From: Bacillota bacterium | GTDB lineage: Bacteria; Bacillota; Clostridia; Lachnospirales; Lachnospiraceae | Direction of reading: 5' to 3' | Length of the DNA stretch: 47,345 nucleotides | Assembly: GCA_023421505.1 (NCBI GenBank) | Contig: JAEZTJ010000072.1 | Span: 1-47,345 of the forward strand | Shown: one piece after another, positions 19,513-27,060 of the stretch | Position numbering within the stretch: the first letter of the stretch is position 1 | How the letters are laid out: every line of letters starts with the position of its first letter | Made by a program: the position numbers and the translations under genes | Notes under the pieces: model-generated | Database searches by the model: none | What the model was told of the DNA's origin: nothing | What the model saw: the letters and a program-made list of their open reading frames with translations, nothing else

Positions 19513-20043
19513 TTAAAGTTTCAGTCTTAACGCTTGATACACTCTGTTTGCCATCTCATAGTCTGCTAATGCTCTATGTGCCCCAGACGTATCAATATTA
19601 AAATATTGACACAGACTTGAAAGGCTGTGACTTTTGATATTTCGCAAATACTGGCGCGATATTTGCAGAGTATCTATGTAATCATTATGAATTACTTCTC
19701 CGTATAACGCTTCACTCGCTACATTGATGAACTTCATATCAAAACTGATAATATTGTGCCCGAGTAATGGGTGTTCTCCTGTGAACTCAAGAAATTCAGT
19801 CAGAGCCGCGTCAATCCCTGGAGCATTCCTCACCATCTGATTTGATATACCATTGATTCTTGTAATAAAGTATGGAATGTTGTTCTTTGGCTTTACGAAA
19901 CTGGAGTAGGTATCTACTACCCGATTGTTCTCAACCTTCATTGCACCAATTTCAATAATTTCGTGTTCATAACAACTGAGCCCTGTTGTCTCAAGATCAA
20001 AGACAACATAGGTATCGATAAAATGATCTATTCTCTTTCCCAC
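19513..20043 (-). CDS. DnaQ-like DEDDh 3'-5' exonuclease
   Basis: A 176-aa single-domain exonuclease of the PolC/DnaQ-epsilon class. ExoI is VFDLETTGL near 14-22, followed by EIIEIGAMKV; ExoII is LLGHNIISFDMKF near 92-104; ExoIII is HRALADYEMANRVY near 156-169. All acidic residues and the His are present. AGGAGG sits five bases before a GTG at 20043, which I prefer to the GTG at 20049 that overlaps the ribosome site. It follows the deformylase gene by about 26 nt, so the two likely share a transcript. Proofreading subunits in Firmicutes are usually inside PolC, so this stand-alone copy is accessory. Confidence 0.88.
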   Translation of the reverse strand: MGKRIDHFIDTYVVFDLETTGLSCYEHEIIEIGAMKVENNRVVDTYSSFVKPKNNIPYFITRINGISNQMVRNAPGIDAALTEFLEFTGEHPLLGHNIISFDMKFINVASEALYGEVIHNDYIDTLQISRQYLRNIKSHSLSSLCQYFNIDTSGAHRALADYEMANRVYQALRLKL

Positions 20044-20069
20044 GAGCACCTCCTATGTACATCTTAAGG

Positions 20070-20480
20070 TTAAATAATTATTCCGTCGCAGTGATCGATC
20101 TCGTGCTGAATGATCTGTGCAGTCCACCCTGTAAATGTCTGTCTCTGTTTCTTAAAACTTCGATCCAGATAATCGACTTCAATAAATTCATACCGAGTCG
20201 TCTTTCTCACACCTAAAAGAGACAGACATCCTTCCTCCATTTCATACGGCTTTGCTTTTTTGATAATTACTGGATTAATCATTGGGACACCCGTCATCCC
20301 CACGCTGTACACGATGATTCGCTTCTTTATTCCTATCATATTGGCTGCCAGACCGACACAATGCTCTGCATTTGCCTTCAGAGTATCCAACAAATCATCA
20401 ATAACTGCTGCATCCTCCTGTATTGCCAGCTCCGATTTCTGTCCCAGAAATAATGCGTCTTTTACAATTGATTTTACCAA
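20070..20480 (-). CDS. def: peptide deformylase
   Basis: A 136-aa metallo-deformylase that would remove the formyl group from nascent proteins. All three family motifs are present: GLAANMIG (motif 1, near 43-50), EEGCLSL (motif 2, metal-binding Cys near 84) and QHEIDHCDG (motif 3, two metal-binding His). It is short and ends soon after motif 3, as in the smaller Firmicutes forms. It starts with TTG at 20480 after AGGAGATTAT. It lies inside an accessory region between a toxin-antitoxin pair and exonucleases, so it is probably a second copy besides a core def elsewhere, though this window cannot show that. Confidence 0.88.
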   Translation of the reverse strand: MVKSIVKDALFLGQKSELAIQEDAAVIDDLLDTLKANAEHCVGLAANMIGIKKRIIVYSVGMTGVPMINPVIIKKAKPYEMEEGCLSLLGVRKTTRYEFIEVDYLDRSFKKQRQTFTGWTAQIIQHEIDHCDGIII

Positions 20481-20489
20481 AATAATCTC

Positions 20490-20851
20490 CTATTCCACGG
20501 TATCACTTGTAACCAGATTACCGTCTTTACTCTTTATAAAATGCTTTGTATAACTCTTATCTATATTCTCATTTCCAGATTTACTAAACGTAGTTTGACG
20601 GTATCTTTGCCTTTACTTCCCCACTTTTTATAATAGAAAAGGATTCTTACAGACCTTGCTTTTTGCCATATTCCTGCATAGTTCCAAGAATGAACTTAAG
20701 TCTTTGAAAGATTAACCTTACAAATACGTTCCAGATAATTAACTTTACCGAAGCTCCATTTATCACAATCTTCCTTCGTAAGTATCTGCAAATCGATCAA
20801 TACCTGGACCGTCGTTTCTATCATCCATGTCAAGTGTCGTTTAAACAACAT
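20490..20851 (-). pseudogene. decayed small protein gene between abiEii and def
   Basis: A frame opens with ATG at 20851, overlapping the abiEii stop by 11 bp, and reads 51 codons (LTWMIETTVQVLIDLQILTK, then WSFGKVNYLERICKVNLSK) to a TAA at 20696. Continuing coherent protein text appears in shifted frames: MQEYGKKQGL before a TAA at 20647, YYKKWGSKGKDTVKLR near 20630-20580, and SGNENIDKSYTKHF down to a TAG at 20490. At least three single-base shifts and one stop are needed to explain this, so it is a broken gene. The TAG overlaps the def ribosome site. The intact form was about 120 aa. I have the impression of a family seen on Firmicutes mobile elements but cannot name it. Confidence 0.72.
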
Positions 20852-22064
20852 TTTCTTCTACAATATTACCAAGGACTTGTTGTATTACCTCAAAATCAAC
20901 AAATGCAACCAGTTCCCACATAATCCTGTCTATTCTTTTTTTGAATAGGTCTTGGCTTAATCCAGTTGTTTTTCCATAGTTCCCTTCTAATATTGCCCTA
21001 ACATCTCGAATAAGTCTTCCGCGTCTAGGCCCTTGAATATGCCCAAATTTCAGCTTTCCTATCAACTCGTCGATCTTTCTATACTGAATAATTTTTGTAT
21101 CATCAGCAAAAATATAATTAACTAATAATTCAAGCTGATATCCCACTATTGCCCATTCAGTTTTATCACGATTAACACATCTCCTTAGGTATAATGCTTG
21201 AAAATCGTTTACTCTTTGAAGTAAATTGCTATCACTCTCAATATTTTTCAACCTATTTATCAACATTTTCAAATCTTCAAACAGCAAGTCCCTATTATAT
21301 TTAATATTATGTATCAAGCATTCAATATGCGCCACTTTTTCATAATTTGATTTGATTAACTGTTTATTTTCTAGCACCTGATCCAAATTAGAAACAAATA
21401 ATGTAATTACATCATAGATTTGCTTCACCTGTTCATCAGACCTTTCATCCGAAATCCCTATTGTATTCGGACCAAGTGTCGTCAGCTTATCAGCAAATAA
21501 GTGTTCAAATGCTAAGACATTAAATTCTTTCTCTGTTTCTAACGCAAACAACTCAGGTTGTTTTATATTGTTGATTGTATACTCATCTTTAGAAAAGATG
21601 AATTCTATTTTCACTTCTTGCTTTCCTTTCGTAGCAAACAGTTCCTGTTCATTGCATATACTTGGCACTGTCTGGAAGTAGGTTTCTAGTGTATCCAATC
21701 CAAGTTTAGGATTTTTTGGCTCATACAATCGAAACTTAAAATAATCATCGGCCCCCGAAAACTCATTTTCTATTTCAGAAATGACTTTATGTACTTCTTC
21801 ACGGCTTGCCAAACATATCATATCTATATCAATACTAGTTCTTTGAGATGTTACCGGTACATAAAACTGTGTTGCAGCTCCACCTTTCAAAATAATTTTT
21901 TCTCCAAGCTTCCTTTGCAACTGCAAGAACATCTCTAAATCCCATATGAAAAGTTCAAATTTTGAAAGGGAGTTAAAACCGCCGTCATTCATACGTTTTT
22001 CAATCTCAGTTCTTAAAAAGACATCTTTTTCGAGAATTAAGTTTTCTTTGTTTATTAACTCCAT
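20841..22064 (-). CDS. abiEii: AbiEii-type nucleotidyltransferase toxin
   Basis: A 407-aa nucleotidyltransferase of the AbiEii/Type IV toxin family. The catalytic signature is ILKGGAATQFYV near 58-69 followed by SIDIDMI near 77-83 (the paired Asp residues). A later helical part contains HLFADKL near 193-199, typical of these proteins. Such toxins block growth by modifying tRNA or a similar target during phage infection. It overlaps its antitoxin gene by 10 bp, the standard arrangement. It reads intact. The specific substrate is not predictable. Confidence 0.9.
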   Translation of the reverse strand: MELINKENLILEKDVFLRTEIEKRMNDGGFNSLSKFELFIWDLEMFLQLQRKLGEKIILKGGAATQFYVPVTSQRTSIDIDMICLASREEVHKVISEIENEFSGADDYFKFRLYEPKNPKLGLDTLETYFQTVPSICNEQELFATKGKQEVKIEFIFSKDEYTINNIKQPELFALETEKEFNVLAFEHLFADKLTTLGPNTIGISDERSDEQVKQIYDVITLFVSNLDQVLENKQLIKSNYEKVAHIECLIHNIKYNRDLLFEDLKMLINRLKNIESDSNLLQRVNDFQALYLRRCVNRDKTEWAIVGYQLELLVNYIFADDTKIIQYRKIDELIGKLKFGHIQGPRRGRLIRDVRAILEGNYGKTTGLSQDLFKKRIDRIMWELVAFVDFEVIQQVLGNIVEENVV

Positions 22065-22843
22065 TTTACCTCCTTCATTTGATAACTCATAAACTCTAAC
22101 GTTTTTTCTGATGCCCTGTTCAGTTCAATAAGCCAGTTGATCTCAACAGCTAATCCCCTATCTTTTGCTGCTGCTTTTATTTTTGCCATTGTAATAGAAT
22201 TATTTCTTTGTAAACTTTGATATATTCTGGACAGCTCCTGTACAGAGACTCCATATTCCATTCTCGTAACTACATAATACAAATCGATGAAGCCTTTCTC
22301 TTTTGTAGAAATATTATCCTTTGCCAAAGAAAAGTCTTTACCTCTTAGCAAAATGACATCAGCTTTATTCCTTATAAATGTTTTTTCTAGTATGGCACGA
22401 TCTTTTTCTGTAAAAACAATCATATCCCTCTCGCTCAATAATTCTTGAATTTCCTTCATTCCAGGTTCTTCTATAATTACTAGTATAGGGTAGTTTTCTG
22501 GCATGTGTAGTATTTCACCAATCAACGAATCCACCCCTGTGATATAAAATTCATAACCATACTCTGTTAAAATGTCATAGATTTTTTGGGATTTTCTTTG
22601 TAGGTATTCATAACCTGCAGCCAAATTAGCCTCATTATTTTTATCTTTAGAATATACTCCATGTCCAGTTTTATAAAGCTTTCCTTGTTGAACCAATGAA
22701 TACAATCTCCAGGAAATTGTTTTTCTGTTAATTTCAGGAAATAAAGAATATATCATTTTAAGGCTCAACTCATCACCATAATTCATATGTTTTGAAAGCT
22801 CATTGAGAAACTTTTCATCTACAGTAGTATTTTCCTTGTTCAT
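22055..22843 (-). CDS. abiEi: AbiEi-type antitoxin/autorepressor
   Basis: A 262-aa protein with an N-terminal winged helix (ISWRLYSLVQQGKLYKTGHG near 39-58) and a C-terminal domain of the AbiEi/DUF6577 kind that neutralises AbiEii and adds DNA-binding affinity. GAGGTGATG precedes the ATG. A perfect palindrome sits about 25-45 bp upstream of the start, consistent with negative autoregulation as in streptococcal AbiE. It is the first gene of the operon abiEi-abiEii-(pseudogene)-def-exonuclease. Confidence 0.87.
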   Translation of the reverse strand: MNKENTTVDEKFLNELSKHMNYGDELSLKMIYSLFPEINRKTISWRLYSLVQQGKLYKTGHGVYSKDKNNEANLAAGYEYLQRKSQKIYDILTEYGYEFYITGVDSLIGEILHMPENYPILVIIEEPGMKEIQELLSERDMIVFTEKDRAILEKTFIRNKADVILLRGKDFSLAKDNISTKEKGFIDLYYVVTRMEYGVSVQELSRIYQSLQRNNSITMAKIKAAAKDRGLAVEINWLIELNRASEKTLEFMSYQMKEVKWS

Positions 22844-22868
22844 ATCATCACCTCATCAAAACTTTATT

Positions 22869-22887
22869 ATCAAAATATTATTTTGAT
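22869..22887. promoter_or_regulatory. 19-bp palindrome, likely AbiEi operator
   Basis: ATCAAAATA-T-TATTTTGAT is a perfect palindrome with 9-bp arms, 26 bp upstream of abiEi. The half-site ATCAAAA recurs nearby at about 22854-22860 and 22903-22909, and an inverted TTTTGAG lies at about 22895. This forms a cluster of sites typical of cooperative autorepression. Confidence 0.6.
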
Positions 22888-23017
22888 ATATATATTTTGA
22901 GTATATCAAAACTTTTTATACAAATCAATGTTTTGTTAAAAAAGATTTGTTTCTACACACTGTTTCTGTTAATAGAGTTTCTGTCAATCGAGCCATAACC
23001 ATATTCCGAGAAAGCAA

Positions 23018-23113
23018 TCACTTCGCTGCCGCATTCAATGCAAGTCTAGTTATCCCTATGAGTCGATGTATCGGAATATGTACTAGCTTTCTAATCATTT
23101 TTAAGGTCATCAT
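23018..23113 (-). CDS. possible 31-aa basic peptide downstream of rep
   Basis: ATG ATG at 23113 is preceded by GGAGG at a usable distance. The peptide is basic and amphipathic (MIRKLVHIPIHRLIGITRLA) and ends in a TGA at 23018. It follows the rep gene directly. It could be a small plasmid-maintenance peptide or chance; the good ribosome site is the main support. Confidence 0.33.
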   Translation of the reverse strand: MMTLKMIRKLVHIPIHRLIGITRLALNAAAK

Positions 23114-23126
23114 AGCTTTGATCCTC

Positions 23127-24041
23127 CTATTTTATCATGGCATACTGTGGCATGTCGTGATTAACCTCCGCCTGGTAATAGCCACTCATTGTTGTTGGTG
23201 CATTAAATAATGCAGCCAACAGATATTTCTTTATATTTTTTACCTTGGTAGTGTTACTCTGCATACATCCAATCACATATTCTATATGCATGGAATTCAG
23301 TTTCAAGAATTTGCTCCTTACAAGCTCCATCGGGAATTCACTTCTGGCAATTAACATGCTTTCGTTTTTGCTGATCACTGTCTCAAGAATCAATTCATAA
23401 ATTCCTTCCACTAGCTCGGGATCAAGTGGATAACGATCCAGTAGAATATCATAAGAAATATTCTCTTTAATCAATGCTGCATAGCCAAGTATCACATCCT
23501 CTCCCATCCGATCTGAAAGAGATATGACGTGATAAGATTCAGTATTACTCATCTCAGTGTTATTCTCTTTAGTATTATTAGTTCCCGTATTTAGGGATCC
23601 CTGAAGTTTATTTTGTGGGATTCTAGAATCCCTATTTTCGGGATTCAAGAAGTTTACTTTTCGGGATTCTAATCCAGTCTCAATCACCACAAAGTTCTTT
23701 ACATATAACACATTTGCCTTGCCCATTCCCTGTCGTTTTTTCTCTATCAGACCGATGTTTTCCAGCTCCTTCATGGAGCTGACCGCTTTATTCTTTCCGC
23801 AGTTTAGCAGCTCCACAATATTCTCTATTGAAAAGTAGATAAATGCCCGTTTTCCCTCGTCAAACCAGCCATTTTTAATAGATAACGACATACGATCCAG
23901 AGCTAATCCATACAGGATTTTTGCATCGCTGGACAGGCTTTTGAATCGGTCATCCTTCATTAAAATCTTCGGTATTTTATAAAAGGTAAACATATCGGCT
24001 TCATCACCATAGAAGTATTGAAATGATCCATCTATATTCAT
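23127..24041 (-). CDS. RepA_N-family replication initiator
   Basis: A 304-aa initiator. The N-terminal ~110 residues are the RepA_N DNA-binding domain: FYGDEADMFTFYKIPKILM, LSSDAKILYGLALDRMSLS, the wing GLIEKKRQGMGKANVLYV. A variable linker rich in Asn/Thr/Ser (about 125-165) and a C-terminal helical domain follow. RepA_N proteins start replication of Firmicutes plasmids and also occur on integrative elements; the origin often lies inside the gene. The linker-encoding DNA indeed contains iteron-like repeats (23603-23660). GGAGG precedes the ATG. Confidence 0.88.
   Translation of the reverse strand: MNIDGSFQYFYGDEADMFTFYKIPKILMKDDRFKSLSSDAKILYGLALDRMSLSIKNGWFDEGKRAFIYFSIENIVELLNCGKNKAVSSMKELENIGLIEKKRQGMGKANVLYVKNFVVIETGLESRKVNFLNPENRDSRIPQNKLQGSLNTGTNNTKENNTEMSNTESYHVISLSDRMGEDVILGYAALIKENISYDILLDRYPLDPELVEGIYELILETVISKNESMLIARSEFPMELVRSKFLKLNSMHIEYVIGCMQSNTTKVKNIKKYLLAALFNAPTTMSGYYQAEVNHDMPQYAMIK
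23603..23660. repeat. iteron-like repeats inside rep gene
   Basis: The motif GAAGTTTAYTTT occurs at 23603-23614 and 23649-23660. Copies of GGGATTC or its inverse surround them (for example GGGATTCTAGAATCCC, a 16-bp palindrome near 23618-23633). The repeats fall in the DNA encoding the variable linker, which is where RepA_N plasmids carry their origin. Confidence 0.55.
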
Positions 24042-24065
24042 CTAAGTCCTCCTTTCGCTCTTCCA

Positions 24066-24117
24066 GAAGTTCATTTTCTGTACCTCTTGAAGTTCATTTT
24101 ATACACCTCTTGAAGTT
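24066..24117. repeat. 23-bp direct repeats upstream of rep, iteron-like
   Basis: GAAGTTCATTTT begins at 24066 and 24089 and a partial copy (GAAGTTTTT) begins at 24112, an exact 23-bp period. The units lie between the two RepA_N-like genes, 25-76 bp upstream of the full-length initiator. The same core motif recurs inside that gene, so these are probably Rep-binding sites for replication or autoregulation. Confidence 0.6.
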
Positions 24118-24128
24118 TTTATATTGAA

Positions 24129-24485
24129 CTATACATCTCCTCGTTGAAATTTCTTTACATATATCATGCTCGGTAAGCCTAACCCCTGACGTTTCTTTTC
24201 TACTAATCCTATCTCCACCAGTTCGCTCAAAATATCACATGCCTTTTTCTTAGAAATGCTCATAGCCTCTTGAATCTCCCTGATCGTATAAATGATATAT
24301 GGTCGATTCTCTTCGTCCATCCAGTCATTCTTTATCGACAATCCCATTTTATCCAGCATCAAGCCATATAGGATTTTTGCCTGCATTGACAGAGGAGCAA
24401 ATATCTCCTCTGTCATTAGCGCCTTAGGTATCCTGATTGAGCTAAACTGATCTGCCTGCTCTCCATAAAAGTAGTCGTGTCCCAT
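24129..24485 (-). CDS. short RepA_N N-terminal-domain protein
   Basis: A 118-aa protein that is only the winged-helix N-terminal domain of RepA_N: YFYGEQADQFSSIRIPKALM, LSMQAKILYGLMLDKMGLS, GLVEKKRQGLGLPSMIYVK. It is clearly paralogous to the following 304-aa initiator but lacks the linker and C-terminal domain. AGGAGGG precedes the ATG and the parB stop is one base away. It might be a copy-control competitor of the full initiator, or a remnant. Confidence 0.82.
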   Translation of the reverse strand: MGHDYFYGEQADQFSSIRIPKALMTEEIFAPLSMQAKILYGLMLDKMGLSIKNDWMDEENRPYIIYTIREIQEAMSISKKKACDILSELVEIGLVEKKRQGLGLPSMIYVKKFQRGDV

Positions 24486-24486
24486 A

Positions 24487-25437
24487 TTACTTGCCCTCCT
24501 GTTCTTTCTTCCATTGCTTCAGTAGCTTCTCTATCACTGATTTTGCTTCCTCAGATGTATAATATGCCGGGAAATACTTCCTCAGCTGATTCGATGTAAA
24601 GGAAAGCTTCATAGCTGGCTGTCTGCTAGGCTGGTTCTCGTTAAGTATTTGAATCAACTGGTTTTTTTTCAGTTCCTCATGGTAGGTATCAAGGAACTGC
24701 CGAACCGCAACAATCTGATATGACTTGATTATGCCATTCTCTTTTATGTACTCATAAACCCAGCTTTGGAGTTTTTTATCTAAATAAGAAATATCGACTG
24801 CTGTCAGGAGTGCAACTCTTCCCTGATCCGTCATCTCCAAAAGCTCTGGAATGAGTTCTGTGAGACGTATATATCTATACACTTGATTCTTACTTTCACC
24901 CAATTGTTTAGCCAGTTCTTCGTCCGTTCTTAACTTCGTACCATTTTGGTACGAAGTTGATTTTTCCCTTGACTTTGTATCATTTTGAGACGAAGCCAAG
25001 TCAGACCTACTTCCCTGATGTTTCATCGCGTCATATCTCATCTTATAAGCATAAGCCTTCTCGCTCGGCAAGAGTTCTTCTCTCTGAATATTACTATCCA
25101 CCATCACGATTGTCGCTTCATCGTCCGTCATCGGTCTGATAAATGCCGGTATGGTTTCAAGCCCCACCGCCTTCGCTGCAAAGAGTCTTCTATGACCGGA
25201 GATCATCTCATATCCGTTTTCATCATCCGGTCTGACAATGACCGGATTTAACACTCCACTATTTAAAATACTTTCCTCTAGCTCTCTCATTTTGTCGTCA
25301 TCGAGAACCCTGAAGGGATGTTTTTCAAAGGCATGGATACGATCCACCTTAATCTCTATGATCGGCTCTCCCGCCGGAACCTTTAGCATCTCATCTACAC
25401 TCATTAATTTTATTTTTTCTCCCGGTCTACTTTTCAT
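24487..25437 (-). CDS. parB: ParB-family partition protein
   Basis: A 316-aa ParB/Spo0J-like protein. The N-terminal ParB/Srx domain includes KHPFRVLDDDKMRELEESI, NPVIVRP and the CTPase motif GHRRLFAAK. A DNA-binding helix-turn-helix follows (LAKQLGESKNQVYRYIRL). An insert around residues 150-175 is Ser/Thr/Lys-rich with two near-repeats (SQNDTKSREK and SYQNGTKLRT). The chosen ATG at 25437 has AGGAG upstream and lies within the last codons of parA, an 11-bp overlap. ParB binds centromere sites to segregate the element with ParA. Confidence 0.92.
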   Translation of the reverse strand: MKSRPGEKIKLMSVDEMLKVPAGEPIIEIKVDRIHAFEKHPFRVLDDDKMRELEESILNSGVLNPVIVRPDDENGYEMISGHRRLFAAKAVGLETIPAFIRPMTDDEATIVMVDSNIQREELLPSEKAYAYKMRYDAMKHQGSRSDLASSQNDTKSREKSTSYQNGTKLRTDEELAKQLGESKNQVYRYIRLTELIPELLEMTDQGRVALLTAVDISYLDKKLQSWVYEYIKENGIIKSYQIVAVRQFLDTYHEELKKNQLIQILNENQPSRQPAMKLSFTSNQLRKYFPAYYTSEEAKSVIEKLLKQWKKEQEGK

Positions 25438-26212
25438 GATCAATAATCTCCTTTGTCAACGTTTCATATGCCATAGCTACCTTGGCATTCTTACAATGCT
25501 CATAGATACTGATTCCTTCTGCGCTGGTCTCAGCTGCCCTTACCGAGGAAGGAATGTAGGTTGCAAAGGTTCCTGCATTTCCTCCATAGGTTTCCTGGAC
25601 CTTTTCATAAATCACCTTTGTATAGGTCGTTCTCATGTCTACCATCGTCATCAGAATTCCTTCTATTTGAAGCTCTCTATTCAGCTGTCGCTTCACCTTT
25701 GATATCGTAGAGATCAGCTGTTCCAATCCCTTTACCGGAAGATAAGCAGCCTGAACCGGTATTAACACAGAATTAGCTGCAGCCAGAGCATTGATCGTCA
25801 TCATCCCAAGAGACGGCATACAATCAATTAACACATAATCGTATAGAGGTCTGACTGATTCTATATATTCCTTCATAATGGTCTCTCTGCTCATGACATT
25901 AATTAAAGCAATCTCCAGAGCAGACAATTCAATGTTAGCTGGAAGCAGATCCACACCTTCCTTATGGTGTAGAATCCCCTCCCCGGTGATCAGGCTTTCC
26001 TCATTCATCACCTTAAGCATGACATTCGCCAGGGTCACGCCAAGCTCATCCGGCTGAACATAGCCCAGACTGGCTGTCAGACTTCCCTGAGGATCTGCAT
26101 CAATCAAAAGAACCTTCTTCCCCTCTCTAGCCAATCCTATCCCTAAGTTTACTGCGGTGGTGGTCTTACCCACCCCGCCTTTCTGATTTGCGATAGCAAT
26201 TACTTTACACAT
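25427..26212 (-). CDS. parA: ParA-family partition ATPase
   Basis: A 261-aa Soj/ParA ATPase. The deviant Walker A, KGGVGKTTTAVNLG, is at about 10-23; the A' motif LLIDADPQGSLT is near 36-47; Walker B is YVLIDCMPSLG near 126-136. It works with ParB on the same transcript to partition the element. It has the size of chromosomal/plasmid type Ib-like ParA without an N-terminal DNA-binding extension. GGAGGA precedes the ATG. Confidence 0.94.
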   Translation of the reverse strand: MCKVIAIANQKGGVGKTTTAVNLGIGLAREGKKVLLIDADPQGSLTASLGYVQPDELGVTLANVMLKVMNEESLITGEGILHHKEGVDLLPANIELSALEIALINVMSRETIMKEYIESVRPLYDYVLIDCMPSLGMMTINALAAANSVLIPVQAAYLPVKGLEQLISTISKVKRQLNRELQIEGILMTMVDMRTTYTKVIYEKVQETYGGNAGTFATYIPSSVRAAETSAEGISIYEHCKNAKVAMAYETLTKEIIDHEK

Positions 26213-26229
26213 AGTTATCCTCCTCCAAA

Positions 26230-26454
26230 TTAAAATTCATCTCGAAATCTTTCAAGATATTCATCAATTAGCTGTGTGTTTACAAGCACCATCCTCTTAA
26301 CGCGATATATTGCACTGGCATCCTTTGCCAGCTCTTGAAAGCTGTGTAATCCCATAGAATACAATGCAGCTCCTTCCTCATAACGGACAAACTTCTTACG
26401 TCCGTCCTTTAAAAGTTTATCAATATTATCCGGTAGCTTACGCTCTTTCGCCAT
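26230..26454 (-). CDS. small DUF6462-like DNA-binding protein
   Basis: A 74-aa basic protein (KKFVRYEEGAALYSMGLHSF, then AKDASAIYRVKRMVLVNTQL) with an excisionase-like helix-turn-helix and the closing LIDEYLERF segment. It is paralogous to the next upstream gene. GGTGAGG precedes the ATG at 26454, preferred over the GTG at 26463. It leads into parA within one probable transcript. A regulator of the maintenance operon is a reasonable inference. Confidence 0.75.
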   Translation of the reverse strand: MAKERKLPDNIDKLLKDGRKKFVRYEEGAALYSMGLHSFQELAKDASAIYRVKRMVLVNTQLIDEYLERFRDEF

Positions 26455-26463
26455 TTTCCTCAC

Positions 26464-26694
26464 CTAATCCTTCCTATCTCTCTTTGTTTCCAGGTACGAA
26501 TCAAACTTATCCAGGTCCACGATTACTGTCTTTCTAATCTTCCAACAGGCATTTGCATCCTTTGCCATCTTTACAAAGGCATAATAGGGAACGGAATAGA
26601 TGATTGATGCCTGCCTGTAATTAACGTAGCGCTTCGCATTGTTAGCTATATACCTGCTTAGATCCGGCCCCTCCTTTTTCATTTTGCTCTTCAT
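26464..26694 (-). CDS. small DUF6462-like DNA-binding protein
   Basis: A 76-aa paralogue of the next gene, sharing the order YVNYRQASIIYSVPYYAF, AKDANACWKIRKTVIVD and FDSYLE. It is the first gene of the set DUF6462-DUF6462-parA-parB-rep-rep. GAGGTGAG lies before the ATG. Pairs of such proteins head partition blocks on Lachnospiraceae integrative elements as far as I recall; the exact function is unknown to me. Confidence 0.75.
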   Translation of the reverse strand: MKSKMKKEGPDLSRYIANNAKRYVNYRQASIIYSVPYYAFVKMAKDANACWKIRKTVIVDLDKFDSYLETKRDRKD

Positions 26695-26803
26695 TTTCTC
26701 ACCTCACTCCATAGCGCAGCTCTTAAGTATCTTAATCATCTTTTTGACTCATGTTTGATACACGAAATAACGATCTGACTACAAATTGAACACATTTTCT
26801 GAA

Positions 26804-26851
26804 CAAAAAAAGACACCTCGCTCTGATATTTCTACCAGTAACGAAGTGTCT
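26804..26851 (-). terminator. intrinsic terminator downstream of lysS
   Basis: On the minus strand AGACACTTCG pairs with CGAGGTGTCT (one mismatch) around a loop of about 21 nt and is followed by seven T residues. It is oriented to stop transcripts coming from lysS about 210 bp upstream. Confidence 0.75.
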
Positions 26852-27003
26852 ATCACTTCAAATCTTAAGCTATTCCTCAAGATTTTCTTTATTTTTTTAG
26901 GTTTTTCTTACTCTCCAACATGCTCCGGGAGCTTTTTGGGGCTTTTACATCCTGACCCGACATCTTCCATCCTGATTTTCAGGAAAAGAGGTCAATCCGT
27001 ATA

Positions 27004-27053
27004 AGTCCACCGAAGTCCACTGAGTGTCGTAGAGTGTCGTAGAGCGTCGTAGA
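27004..27053. repeat. 10-bp tandem repeats abutting lysS 3' end
   Basis: Two units of AGTCCACYGA (27004-27023) are followed by three units of GYGTCGTAGA (27024-27053), ending 7 bp from the lysS stop codon. Such a run at the junction of core and accessory DNA could be slippage or a recombination scar. Confidence 0.65.
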
Positions 27054-27060
27054 GATCCAT

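Larger units (their letters stand above)
26695..27060. other. boundary region between mobile block and lysS
   Basis: These 366 bp separate the accessory block from the first core gene. They contain the lysS-side terminator (26804-26851), a run of 10-bp tandem repeats beside the lysS stop (27004-27053), and otherwise non-coding AT-rich DNA. I see no tRNA and no integrase fragment. Confidence 0.6.
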
